This document shows, piece after piece, positions 29,914-38,575 of a DNA stretch of 64,000 nucleotides (its first letter is position 1; every line of letters starts with the position of its first letter). Position numbers and translations under genes: made by a program. The notes under the pieces were generated by a model. That model worked only from the letters and a program-made list of their open reading frames with translations, made no database searches and was not told the origin of the DNA. The DNA comes from Lachnospiraceae bacterium (GTDB lineage: Bacteria; Bacillota; Clostridia; Lachnospirales; Lachnospiraceae). The stretch covers positions 1-64,000 of the forward strand of contig JAFUVF010000052.1 of assembly GCA_017483735.1 (NCBI GenBank), read 5' to 3'.

Positions 29914-31401
29914 TTATATCTCCTTCTCGTGCAGCTCCTGAATATCCTCAAGCGCTGAAAGCATGGGCTTAATGTCCTTTCCGTGAAGCTTTCTGTCCAA
30001 ATAGTTCTTCGTAATCTTCATGACAGTACCCGAAAGCGCAATGACGCCGATAAGGTTTGGAATCGCCATAAGCCCGTTGAAGGTGTCGGAAAGATCCCAC
30101 GCCAGAGAAAGATCCATTGTAGCGCCGAATACTATAAATATCACAAATACTATCTGATAGCCCTTTACCGCCTTTGTGCCGAAGAGATACTCAAAGCCCT
30201 TCGTGCCGTACTGGCTCCAGCCAAGAACCGTGGAGAAGGCAAACAGCAGAATGGCGATTGCTATAAAGCCGCTGCCCGCTTTTCCGAATACCGTGGAGAA
30301 CGCCTCCGCAACCAGTGCAGTTTTCTCCGATTTGGAAATCATAGCTCCCGTCTCCAAATCCACAAGACCGCTTGACAATACAGCGAATGCGGTAAGCGTG
30401 CAGACGATTATGGTATCCGCAAACACCTCAAATATTCCCCACATTCCCTGTACGACAGGCTCACGGACATTTGAGCTGGAATGTACCATTACCGAGGAGC
30501 CCAGACCTGCCTCATTCGAGAACACACCACGCTTCATTCCCCACTGTATCGCCATTGCCACACCGCTTCCGACGATACCGCCGCCGACAGCCCTCATTCC
30601 GAAGGCGCCCTTTATTATGGCCGAGAAAACCTCCCCAGCCTGACCGATATTTGCGATAAATACTATAAGTGCGCCGATTATATAGACAATTGCCATAAAG
30701 GGCACCAAGGTTTCCGTAACAGTTGCTATTCTTTTCAGTCCGCCGACAATCACAAGCGCCGCAAGCACCATAAGTAGGATACCCGTAACGATATAGGGGA
30801 TTCCGAATGCGGTCTTAATATTTACTGCAATAGAATTAATCTGGCTCATATTTCCGATACCGAAGGAAGCAAGTACGCAGAATATCGAGAAAAGCACCGC
30901 CAACACAGCGCCTATCTGCTTGCAGCCCTTCCTGCCGCCGAGACCATCCCTAAGATAATACATTGCGCCGCCGGACCATTCGTTGTTTATATTTCTGCGT
31001 CTGTAGTAGATACCCAGAACATTCTCCGAAAAGTTCGTCATCATCCCGAAAAATGCCACTATCCACATCCAGAATATGGCTCCGGGGCCGCCAGATGCTA
31101 TAGCCGCAGCGACACCTGCGATATTTCCTGTGCCAATAGTCGCCGCAAGGGCGGTACACAAGCTCTGGAACTGTGATATCTGCGTATCCTCCTTTCCAGT
31201 ATGCGCCGTGATGTGCTTATTCGTAAAGATGCCGCCAATAGTATTTTTCCACCAATGGGCAATGTGGCTTACCTGAAAGCCCTTCGTAAGAAACGTCATA
31301 AGCACGCCGGTTCCCACAAGGAGTATCAGCATAGGAAGCCCCCACACGAAGCCGTTGACCGCATTGTTCACTGTTTCCACTGTATTTAAAAAGCTGTTCA
31401 T
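29914..31401 (-). CDS. Sodium:alanine (or glycine) symporter, AGCS family
   Basis: Predicted secondary importer of alanine/glycine driven by Na+. The start is taken at ATG 31401 (GGACGGGAGA upstream), giving 495 residues with about eleven membrane helices. AGCS signatures are GLPMLILLVGTGVLMTFLTKG, CTALAATIGTGNIAGVAAAI, GGPGAIFWMWIVAFFGM and WGMKRGVFSNEAGLGSSVM. It heads a unit with a membrane protein and a chemoreceptor. Its leader contains a terminator-like hairpin (31435-31463) downstream of a good promoter, which suggests attenuation or processing. Confidence 0.93.
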   Translation of the reverse strand: MNSFLNTVETVNNAVNGFVWGLPMLILLVGTGVLMTFLTKGFQVSHIAHWWKNTIGGIFTNKHITAHTGKEDTQISQFQSLCTALAATIGTGNIAGVAAAIASGGPGAIFWMWIVAFFGMMTNFSENVLGIYYRRRNINNEWSGGAMYYLRDGLGGRKGCKQIGAVLAVLFSIFCVLASFGIGNMSQINSIAVNIKTAFGIPYIVTGILLMVLAALVIVGGLKRIATVTETLVPFMAIVYIIGALIVFIANIGQAGEVFSAIIKGAFGMRAVGGGIVGSGVAMAIQWGMKRGVFSNEAGLGSSVMVHSSSNVREPVVQGMWGIFEVFADTIIVCTLTAFAVLSSGLVDLETGAMISKSEKTALVAEAFSTVFGKAGSGFIAIAILLFAFSTVLGWSQYGTKGFEYLFGTKAVKGYQIVFVIFIVFGATMDLSLAWDLSDTFNGLMAIPNLIGVIALSGTVMKITKNYLDRKLHGKDIKPMLSALEDIQELHEKEI

Positions 31402-31422
31402 ATTCTCCCGTCCTTTTTCTTT

Positions 31423-31463
31423 ACTTAAAAATAAAAGAAGCAGACTTATGTTGTCTACTTCTT
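31423..31463 (-). terminator. Hairpin with T-rich tail in the symporter leader (attenuator candidate)
   Basis: An 11-bp stem with one G-T pair (31435-31445 with 31453-31463, seven-base loop) is followed on the minus strand by TTATTTTTAAG. It lies between the promoter at 31489-31518 and the symporter ATG. It could cause premature termination in the leader. Confidence 0.55.
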
Positions 31464-31488
31464 TGTAGAATACCATAAAACCGATAAA

Positions 31489-31518
31489 ATACTACCACTA
31501 TTTAGCGGTGTTCGTCAA
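31489..31518 (-). promoter_or_regulatory. Promoter of the symporter-membrane protein-chemoreceptor unit
   Basis: TTGACG (31513-31518), 18 bases, TAGTAT (31489-31494) on the minus strand, about 90 bases before ATG 31401. Confidence 0.65.
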
Positions 31519-31585
31519 GGGGATATATATTTGAGCCGCCCTTCACTTTTATTAACAAGCTCCAATTCCATAAATTTCTCCAATC

Positions 31586-34093
31586 CTACTTATCCTCTCC
31601 AACCTCAAACAAAATAGCCTCCTCGGGAGGAATGGGCTTCGAGAAATAGTATCCCTGTATTGTGTCAGCCTTGAACTCTCTTAGACGTTCAAACTGCCAT
31701 TTCTCCTCGACACCCTCTATTATCATCTCCTTGTCGAGGTCGTGCACAAGCTGTATCACATCCTTTATAAAGGCATCCTTGCCGTCCACAAGATATGCGT
31801 CCACAAGGGATTTGTCAAGCTTGATCACATCTACCGGAATATAGGTCAGATACCCAAGGGAGGAATATCCCGTTCCGAAGTCATCCATTAAGAGCCTGAA
31901 GCCCATCTCCTTAAAGCTGTTAAAGAGGTTTTCCGCCTCCGCAGTCCTATCGAGGAAGATTCCCTCCGTAATCTCTATCTCCAGATACCCTGCCGGCACA
32001 TTATATTTTTCGAGCTGTTCCTTCACAAAGTCTAAATAACCACTGTCATTTAACTGGTTGCTGGAGAAGTTCACGGACACAGGATGAAGCTCCCTGCCCT
32101 CATCACGCCACTTTGCAAGCTGTTTAATCACAAGCTCCGTCGTAATGCGTCCAATCCGCCATATCCAGCCGTTCTTCTCCGCTATGGGGATGAACACTCC
32201 CGGATACATACCCGGCGCCTTCATGCGGACAAGCGCTTCATATCCGCTGACCTTCTTTGTCATGGAATCAATCTGCGGCTGATATAGCATAAAGAAGCCG
32301 TCATTTTCAAATGCCTCCAAAAGCTTATCCTTTATGACATTTTCTTCCCTTACCTTCGCCTTCATCTCGTCTCCGTAGACGAAGGCTCCGTCCCTGCCTC
32401 TTGCCTTTGCCTCGTACATTGCGGCTTCAGCATTTATTATGTGCTCATCCGGCGTGGTAATGCCGTCGGAATTGGAAATACCAAGGCTTGCGGAAAGCTT
32501 TATCTCGTTATCCCCGACGGGTATCGGCATCCTGAAAAAGTCCAAAAGCCCCTTCACTATCGGATGCTCCTCCGCAAGCTCCTCCCCGGGCATCATAAGA
32601 AGGAACTCGTCTCCGCCGTATCTTGCAAGCATCCAATCATTTTTTGCCGCCATATCCGACAGATGCGAAGCCATATATTTAAGCACCTCATCCGCCTGAT
32701 GATGTCCGTAGCTTTCGTTCACGCCCTTAAAGCCGTCCAAATCAGACATCACTATGGAATATTTGTGGAATTGCGTGAGATTCTTCCGCAAATATGCGGT
32801 GGCGGTTCTCCTGTTCAAAATATTCAGAAACTCGTCATGCTCTGCGAGATATTTAAGCTCCTCCTGAGATTTTTCAAGCCTGTCCCTGGACTTTATGAGC
32901 TCCTTCGTATCAAGCTTACCGAGCCTCACGGAGAAAAACATACCTATTGCAAGCGTCAAAAGCGCCGCCGTCACGCTTCCCACGGACGGAAACATCCCGC
33001 CGTACCTGCTCATAAAGGTCTCCGGCTTGTTGTAATAGACGGTTTCCTTGGGAAGAAGCCTCGTATTTATGCCATAATCCATCAAAAGGCTGTAGTCAAA
33101 GGAAACCCTGCAGGGCGTATCTATGTTAAGCTCATAGCTTTTTATGTCCGCTCCCGATAAAATCTCGCTTACACGCTCTCCCACGGCACGGCATTGCGCC
33201 TCCATATCCATATATACTCCGCCGAGTATACCCATTCCCTCCCCACCGAGGTAATTTCTGAATATCGGCACACTTGTATGATCCACTATCGTCTGTGTAC
33301 GGCTCCGCATTGAATAATTGTTCCCCTCCCCGTCGGTATAGGCGGTCATATAGAGAAGCACCGTACCCTCAGAGAGGTTTTCAAGCCTTTTTATAAGCTC
33401 GCCTTCGGATAGCGTGGAGGTATCAATATCCGTAAACTCATAGTCCGGATACTTATCGGCTATTATATGGAATATTTCATTGTCGGCTCTGCCCGCCGAT
33501 GTATTATCATGGAGCGCAACGAATCTTTCGGTCTTCGGGAATATCCTCTTTGCTATGTCGATGGTTGCTTCCTGATAGTCAGTCTCATAAAATCCCGTGA
33601 TATGGGGATTCTTCTCCGCCGCCAAGGCGAGGTTCATATCGTTTATGCCAAAGAACACTATAGGAATACTCTGGAAAAATTCCGTATAATGCGCTGTAAC
33701 AAACTTCAAGGCATCATCATCTCCGACAATTACCGCCTCGTAATTTCTGTCTCCCGTGAGCCTTGTCCTCAAAAGTGCATAGAATGCGGCTGTATCCTCT
33801 TCGGATGCATAGTTTTTGGAATCCATATATATTACATCATATTCGATCCCGTTTTTGTACAGGGACTCATCCAGACCCTTTTCCTGCGTGCTGTAGGCAA
33901 AATAAACCGGCGTATATGAGCTTATGAAGAGCACTCTGTGTTCCACATTTACCGGATGCTCCGCCTCCGGCTCCCTGCGGGACAGATTGCTCCTTATCAC
34001 TCCTGCAAGAGAAATGAACGCTATTATCAGAAAAATAACGCTTGCTGTAAGAAATACCCGCCTTAAGCTTTCCAGTTTCTTTCTGTCATTCAT
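31586..34093 (-). CDS. Membrane sensor with ABC-substrate-binding-like domain, GGDEF and EAL domains (c-di-GMP enzyme)
   Basis: 835 residues. After a membrane helix at about 13-33 comes an extracytoplasmic domain (50-360) like periplasmic binding proteins of the ABC_sub_bind type: RVLFISSYTPVYFAYS, VIVGDDDALKFV, IPIVFFGINDMNLA. A second helix near 375 leads to GGDEF (intact RYGGDEF; NRRTATAYL) and then EAL (GYEALVRM, EITEGIFLDR, MDDFGTGYSSLGY). Both enzyme motifs look complete, so synthesis, hydrolysis or both of cyclic di-GMP are possible. No RxxD inhibitory site is seen at the usual position before GGDEF. It is a single gene with its own promoter. The ligand is unknown. Confidence 0.92.
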   Translation of the reverse strand: MNDRKKLESLRRVFLTASVIFLIIAFISLAGVIRSNLSRREPEAEHPVNVEHRVLFISSYTPVYFAYSTQEKGLDESLYKNGIEYDVIYMDSKNYASEEDTAAFYALLRTRLTGDRNYEAVIVGDDDALKFVTAHYTEFFQSIPIVFFGINDMNLALAAEKNPHITGFYETDYQEATIDIAKRIFPKTERFVALHDNTSAGRADNEIFHIIADKYPDYEFTDIDTSTLSEGELIKRLENLSEGTVLLYMTAYTDGEGNNYSMRSRTQTIVDHTSVPIFRNYLGGEGMGILGGVYMDMEAQCRAVGERVSEILSGADIKSYELNIDTPCRVSFDYSLLMDYGINTRLLPKETVYYNKPETFMSRYGGMFPSVGSVTAALLTLAIGMFFSVRLGKLDTKELIKSRDRLEKSQEELKYLAEHDEFLNILNRRTATAYLRKNLTQFHKYSIVMSDLDGFKGVNESYGHHQADEVLKYMASHLSDMAAKNDWMLARYGGDEFLLMMPGEELAEEHPIVKGLLDFFRMPIPVGDNEIKLSASLGISNSDGITTPDEHIINAEAAMYEAKARGRDGAFVYGDEMKAKVREENVIKDKLLEAFENDGFFMLYQPQIDSMTKKVSGYEALVRMKAPGMYPGVFIPIAEKNGWIWRIGRITTELVIKQLAKWRDEGRELHPVSVNFSSNQLNDSGYLDFVKEQLEKYNVPAGYLEIEITEGIFLDRTAEAENLFNSFKEMGFRLLMDDFGTGYSSLGYLTYIPVDVIKLDKSLVDAYLVDGKDAFIKDVIQLVHDLDKEMIIEGVEEKWQFERLREFKADTIQGYYFSKPIPPEEAILFEVGEDK

Positions 34094-34141
34094 CTGAGCT
34101 GTCTCCCTTAAATGTCCGACAAAAGCCTATTTATTGTTAAT

Positions 34142-34170
34142 ATTTTAGCATAATTACCTTTTTACGTAAA
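34142..34170 (-). promoter_or_regulatory. Promoter of the GGDEF-EAL gene
   Basis: TTTACG (34165-34170), 17 bases, TAAAAT (34142-34147), 48 bases before the gene start. It overlaps the tail of the upstream terminator. Confidence 0.65.
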
Positions 34171-34216
34171 TACAAAATCCCCTATATCCGCTTATCTTGG
34201 CGGAAAATAGGGGATT
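34170..34216 (-). terminator. Rho-independent terminator of the coiled-coil gene
   Basis: Long stem 34176-34191 with 34200-34216 (AATCCCCTAT...GCGG arms), then a T-rich stretch on the minus strand. It lies 20 bases after the stop at 34236. Confidence 0.75.
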
Positions 34217-34235
34217 CATCCGAAAACCCATTATT

Positions 34236-35135
34236 TTAAATATTCTTGTCCACTGCGGCGCCCTTTATATCATCCTCAATGAGCTTCATTTTGCTCATCA
34301 TATCCTTGATTTCCTGCTGCGCTCCCTCTATGGTGTCCGTGACACTTACCTTTTCCTTTGCTCCCTCTAAAATATCCTCCGTAAGCTCCTCCTGCTCCTT
34401 CTTTTCTTCCTTTCTCGCCTCGAGCTTTTCTTCGAGCTCTTCCTTTTTCTCCTTCTGCTCCTTTGCTTCCTCCACGGTATCTTTAAGCTTCTCATCAATA
34501 GAATCCTTCGCTTCGGACATAAGCGCCCCTACTATCTCCTCAGAGGCTTCCTTCATAAGCTCCTCGCCTTCTTTGACCGCATCGGTCATTGCATGTGACT
34601 TTAATCTGTCAATGCCCGTCTGGCGAATTACCGCATCCTCTGTCTTTATCTCATATAAGCTGCTGTTTATCTCCTTTTGATACTGTTTCTCCCGCTTTGT
34701 CAAATCTTCGGAGCATTCAAGGTACTCCGACAATTTATCCTTATCAAGCATGGAGAACTGCTCCTCGTTGCCGTCAAAATCCTCCGGAAGTCCGTATTCC
34801 TTATTTAATGACTTCCTTGCCTCCTTTATATCCGACAGAGCGCCTTCATTGTTATGTATTTCCTTCTTAAGCTCCTGAATGTGATTTCTTCTTGAATCCA
34901 TATCATCGTCGAGCTTTTTGTCATTATTGAACACATCTCCCACTAGCTTTAATGCCTTTTCCTTTGCAGCCCTCTTTTTCTGCGCAATGGGGTCAGCCAC
35001 TTTGTTTAGATTTGATGCGTTTATGGACTTTGAACTTCCCTTGTTCCCGGCTTCCCTGCCGTTTAGGGCGTCATGTCTTGCCTTTAGACTGTCATCTCCC
35101 GCAAAGATTGAAATGTTTGAATTTTTAACCTGCAT
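34236..35135 (-). CDS. Coiled-coil protein of unknown function
   Basis: 299 residues, no signal peptide or membrane helix. The sequence is highly charged. Residues 75-160 and 190-295 are predicted coiled coil, with long Glu/Lys runs such as EEAKEQKEKKEELEEKLEAR. The N-terminus (MQVKNSNISIFAGDDSLKAR) is more conserved in appearance than the rest. It has its own promoter (35176-35204) and terminator, so it is a single-gene unit. No family is recognised; a structural or secreted-by-other-route role cannot be told apart. Confidence 0.75.
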   Translation of the reverse strand: MQVKNSNISIFAGDDSLKARHDALNGREAGNKGSSKSINASNLNKVADPIAQKKRAAKEKALKLVGDVFNNDKKLDDDMDSRRNHIQELKKEIHNNEGALSDIKEARKSLNKEYGLPEDFDGNEEQFSMLDKDKLSEYLECSEDLTKREKQYQKEINSSLYEIKTEDAVIRQTGIDRLKSHAMTDAVKEGEELMKEASEEIVGALMSEAKDSIDEKLKDTVEEAKEQKEKKEELEEKLEARKEEKKEQEELTEDILEGAKEKVSVTDTIEGAQQEIKDMMSKMKLIEDDIKGAAVDKNI

Positions 35136-35175
35136 GCCGGACTCCTTTCCGCTATCGCATTTTGAATAGATATAT

Positions 35176-35204
35176 TTTATAATATATCGGGTTTTTGCTT
35201 ACAA
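35176..35204 (-). promoter_or_regulatory. Promoter of the coiled-coil gene
   Basis: TTGTAA (35199-35204), 17 bases, TATAAA (35176-35181), 40 bases before ATG 35135. Confidence 0.65.
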
Positions 35205-35390
35205 TACTTTAGGCATACAGGACGGGAAATGCCCTGACAAATCCCATCCCTCGCCCTAATATGTACATATTCCGTAAAGCAGTACATACACACCTTACAA
35301 GCTTAATTTTTATATATTTTGTCGTTAAAATCAAGGGCTTTGCCACGAATGACCCTAATTTTGTTGCAAATGCTTCGTTGACTTATGCAG

Positions 35391-36800
35391 TCATTTCGTT
35401 TGCAGCATTATTATGAGCTTAAAAAGTATTTCTCCGCTGCCAAGCTCATCCTGCGTGATATCTATATCTCCGTTGTATTTAAGCGCCACATTCCTTATAT
35501 TCTTAAGCCCGTAGCCATGCCCAGCCTCCGCCTTGTCCGATGCGGGGAGCCCCGTTTCTTTATCAAGCTTATGAAGGCTGTCCGCTATATTGCTGACTTC
35601 TATAATATATATCCCCTCCCTCTGGTACGAGGAAAGCGCCACCTCTCCCCTTTTGTCATGCTTTAAGAGCTCCTCATACGCATTCTGCAGCGCATTATTT
35701 AAAATTATGCTTATATCGAAGGCATCAATTTCCCCATTTGGAAATGTGAATGCAGCTTTGAGAGAAATTCCGGCATCCGAAAGCTTCTCTGCATATTCCG
35801 ATATGATTATATCTGTGACGGGATTTCCCGTTTTTATCCTGGGCTGCGCCGCATTGAGACTTTCCTTAAGGCTCTCGATATAGGAATACGCCTCCTTGAT
35901 ATTTCCGCTTTTTGTAAGCTCCTCAATGACTGCGATATGATTTCCCATATCATGCTTAAGCCCTCTCATATCCGCATACATCTCCTCTATGCGCCCGATA
36001 TGCCTTCTTATCTCCTCGGTCTGACCCTTCAAAAGCTCCAAGTTTTTCTCATTCTCTCTGGAAGCCTTGATGTTCTGATAAAGAATGTCTATAGCGACCA
36101 CGGCGACGAAGGAAAGCGCATAAAATATGAGCTTCCAGACATCTCCAGGGATATTCTCAGTGATGTAGCCTGCCAGTATCCCCTGCCCCCAAAGGTCATA
36201 ATATTCGGAAACCAGAGGTCTTACGGAAAGAATTGCGCATAGCGGCGCCGCAAGGAGTATTAGCTCACTCATTTCCATATCCTCGCTCTTTTTTGTGTAT
36301 GTGCGCTGTATGAGAAAAAGCGCACGCTCCAAAAGGAAAATATTGCATCCCCCCAGTATAAGCTCCCAGATTATAAACTCCCAAAAGGTTATCGGAACGG
36401 AGCTTTTAAAGAAATCATGGCTAAAGACAAAATCCCTTTCAAAAAATGAGATCTCGGCGAGAGTGCCCGCAACAAGCCATCGTGTCGTTATAAATGTTAG
36501 CACAAGGAAAAGCTTCTGTTTTAAATTCCGCCTGTTATCCAAAAGATACGCTGTCAGAACCGCCAAAATTGCCGGCAGGAATTTAATGAGAGAATCCCCC
36601 TTTTCTCCCGGAAGATTTATAAGTATCAGATTTGGAACGGCATAGACTGCCCCTGCGGCATAAGCAGCCCTGCTATTCTCCACAAAGGCTTTGAGCCATT
36701 TTGCCATAATGAGCGCATAAATCAAAAGGACGGCGTAATTTACCGCATCCGTCTCAAACCGCATTATCCTTATAAGATTATCCGTAGGTATATTATACAT
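35391..36800 (-). CDS. Sensor histidine kinase, GHKL (AgrC-like) family
   Basis: 469 residues. The first half has five to six membrane helices. The second half has a dimerisation region with the likely phospho-acceptor in RGLKHDMGNHIAVIEEL, and a GHKL ATPase domain with ILNNALQNAYEEL and GHGYGLKNIRNVALKYNG. This is the layout of kinases that pair with LytTR regulators and often sense peptides. The regulator gene lies just upstream (31-base gap). No AgrB/AgrD-type peptide genes are adjacent, so the signal is unknown. Confidence 0.9.
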   Translation of the reverse strand: MYNIPTDNLIRIMRFETDAVNYAVLLIYALIMAKWLKAFVENSRAAYAAGAVYAVPNLILINLPGEKGDSLIKFLPAILAVLTAYLLDNRRNLKQKLFLVLTFITTRWLVAGTLAEISFFERDFVFSHDFFKSSVPITFWEFIIWELILGGCNIFLLERALFLIQRTYTKKSEDMEMSELILLAAPLCAILSVRPLVSEYYDLWGQGILAGYITENIPGDVWKLIFYALSFVAVVAIDILYQNIKASRENEKNLELLKGQTEEIRRHIGRIEEMYADMRGLKHDMGNHIAVIEELTKSGNIKEAYSYIESLKESLNAAQPRIKTGNPVTDIIISEYAEKLSDAGISLKAAFTFPNGEIDAFDISIILNNALQNAYEELLKHDKRGEVALSSYQREGIYIIEVSNIADSLHKLDKETGLPASDKAEAGHGYGLKNIRNVALKYNGDIDITQDELGSGEILFKLIIMLQTK

Positions 36801-36831
36801 ATCAAATAGGTTCAGCTTCCAATAGCATTTG

Positions 36832-37575
36832 TTATTTATTATCTACTACGTACCGCATAAACTCCTTTACAAACTCCCTGTATCTGTTTCTCGATATGGG
36901 CACAATCCCTGCGGCTGTCACAAGCTCTGCGGAATTGTAGGATTTCACAAAGGCGAAATTTACCAGATACGATTTGTGAATACGGTAAAATCCCTGCTTA
37001 AGCTCCTTTTCAAGCTCTGAGATCCTGCCGTAATACTCGATATTCCTGCCATCCTTCAGGTGCAGGGTTACTTTCCTGTTTAAAACATCGGCAAATACGA
37101 TATCTTCAATATCTACCCTTATATGGCTTCCGTGAGAAATAACCATTATTGATGAATGAGGGGCACTTACGGACTCTTTAGGCTCTGTGCCGGAAGCCCT
37201 TATTACCCGCTCTGCGGCACTCTTTAGAACCTCCGCAAACTTTTCCTCCGAAAACGGCTTTACCAGATAGTGGAACGCTCCCACGTCAAAGGCATCAAAC
37301 ACATACTCCTCCGCAGCGGTAATAAATATAATCTCAGCCTCATTTCCCTTTAATGCCTGCGATTTTTCCCGCTGCCTGAGTCTCCTTGCCGCCTCCATTC
37401 CGTCCATAACAGACATCTGGATATCCAGAAAAACAATATCAAAATGCTCCATTGAGCGCAGCAATTCCTCTCCATCCGTGAATTTCCATACTCTCGCAGA
37501 CGGGCAGAGCTTTATTATGCGCTCATAAACAGCGCAGACTATATCCTTTTCGTCATCACATACCGCTATATTCAT
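36832..37575 (-). CDS. LytTR-family response regulator
   Basis: 247 residues from ATG 37575 (GGAAGG upstream; an earlier in-frame TTG is part of that site and is rejected). An N-terminal receiver (IAVCDDEKD; acceptor Asp in IVFLDIQMS; YLVKPF) is joined to a LytTR DNA-binding domain from about residue 140 (HIRVDIEDIVFADVLNRKVT, FYRIHKSYLVNFAFV, VPISRNRYREF). It forms a pair with the GHKL kinase downstream. Target genes are not evident; LytTR sites were not identified. Confidence 0.93.
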   Translation of the reverse strand: MNIAVCDDEKDIVCAVYERIIKLCPSARVWKFTDGEELLRSMEHFDIVFLDIQMSVMDGMEAARRLRQREKSQALKGNEAEIIFITAAEEYVFDAFDVGAFHYLVKPFSEEKFAEVLKSAAERVIRASGTEPKESVSAPHSSIMVISHGSHIRVDIEDIVFADVLNRKVTLHLKDGRNIEYYGRISELEKELKQGFYRIHKSYLVNFAFVKSYNSAELVTAAGIVPISRNRYREFVKEFMRYVVDNK

Positions 37576-37602
37576 AAAAACGCACAGCCCTTCCAATATT
37601 CA

Positions 37603-37630
37603 ATTATATATCATTTGCGTATATTTGTGA
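37603..37630 (-). promoter_or_regulatory. Possible promoter of the LytTR-GHKL pair
   Basis: A perfect TATAAT (37603-37608) with a poor -35 (TCACAA, 37625-37630) at 16 bases. The weak -35 would fit a promoter that needs an activator. Confidence 0.35.
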
Positions 37631-37631
37631 G

Positions 37632-38336
37632 TTAAATGATGTGAACGGAGTGATTTTGGGTGTAAGAGGAAAGAAAATTGAACAAATCCATAGGGCTCTC
37701 GAGCTGTATGAAATCCTCCTTTCGGCTTGTCTGCCAAGGTTCCTTCAGATTTAAGTACCATACAGCCTGAAGCGCAGTCATTCCAAGCTCCCTTGCAGCC
37801 TCTAACTCATGGCTCCCTCCATCTCCCACATACAGACATTCTGACGCTTCCACGGAAAGCCTGTCGATGCACCTCATATAAATTTCTTTATTGGGCTTCC
37901 TTACACCCTCCTCATACGAGAGACATACTGCGTCAAAATATGGGAAAATTTCGCTTTCCCTGATTGCGGGAATCTCCTCCGAAAAGCAATTGCTTATAAG
38001 TCCGATTTTTAACTTTCTGCTTTTCAATTCCTCTAACATAGGAATTATTTGAGAATGAAGATGCCGAAAACACTCTCGTTTCGCAGCACTTCGCTTATCG
38101 CTTATCTTTTTAAGGAGTTCGTCGGAATATATGCCATACTCATTTAAAATTTGCGCAATCATATCCTCAAACGTCAGCTGTCCCGTTGCACAGGCTTCGT
38201 CCAACGGGTCACGCAGACGGTAAAAATTCTCCTCGGAAATCCCCATATCCGCAGAAATCTGTGCCCCAAAATATAGAGGAGAGGCATATTGTGTTATGAG
38301 AGTTTCATACATATCAAAGATTACGGTTGTTATCAT
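37632..38336 (-). CDS. HAD-superfamily hydrolase
   Basis: 234 residues from ATG 38336 (GGAGG six bases upstream). Predicted phosphatase of the haloacid dehalogenase type: motif I VIFDMYETL (nucleophile Asp; second Asp replaced by Tyr in the DxYET form), motif II IGLISNC, motif III RKPNKEIY, motif IV YVGDGGSHEL. The DMYETL form of motif I is common in small HAD enzymes related to 2-haloacid dehalogenases or phosphoglycolate-type phosphatases. Substrate unknown. Single gene with its own promoter. Confidence 0.88.
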   Translation of the reverse strand: MITTVIFDMYETLITQYASPLYFGAQISADMGISEENFYRLRDPLDEACATGQLTFEDMIAQILNEYGIYSDELLKKISDKRSAAKRECFRHLHSQIIPMLEELKSRKLKIGLISNCFSEEIPAIRESEIFPYFDAVCLSYEEGVRKPNKEIYMRCIDRLSVEASECLYVGDGGSHELEAARELGMTALQAVWYLNLKEPWQTSRKEDFIQLESPMDLFNFLSSYTQNHSVHII

Positions 38337-38409
38337 TGTTGCCTCCATATATTCGTTGACCTGTCCTTATCCAGATATACTTTGAGATAAATTATCTTCT
38401 CGTATATCT

Positions 38410-38437
38410 ATTATATATAGCTTTAACATAAATTCAA
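38410..38437 (-). promoter_or_regulatory. Promoter of the HAD hydrolase gene
   Basis: TTGAAT (38432-38437), 16 bases, perfect TATAAT (38410-38415), 73 bases before the ATG. Confidence 0.65.
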
Positions 38438-38519
38438 TTATTCTTTATAGTATTGCAGAAAATAGATTCCTATCTTCCCTTGGCACCATTTATCCCCCGA
38501 TTCCCCTTATCTCAGCATA

Positions 38520-38551
38520 CAAAAAACCTCCCGAGGAAACCCTCGGGAGGC
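38520..38551 (-). terminator. Rho-independent terminator after tuf
   Basis: Perfect 10-bp stem (CCTCCCGAGG at 38527-38536 with CCTCGGGAGG at 38541-38550, four-base loop), then six T on the minus strand. It ends the str operon 25 bases after the tuf stop. Confidence 0.95.
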
Positions 38552-38575
38552 TTGATTTTACTGTATTTTCAAAGA

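Noticed and set aside
35205..35390. c-di-GMP or other riboswitch downstream of the GHKL kinase gene
   Set aside because: G-rich segments were noticed, but no conserved riboswitch core could be matched.
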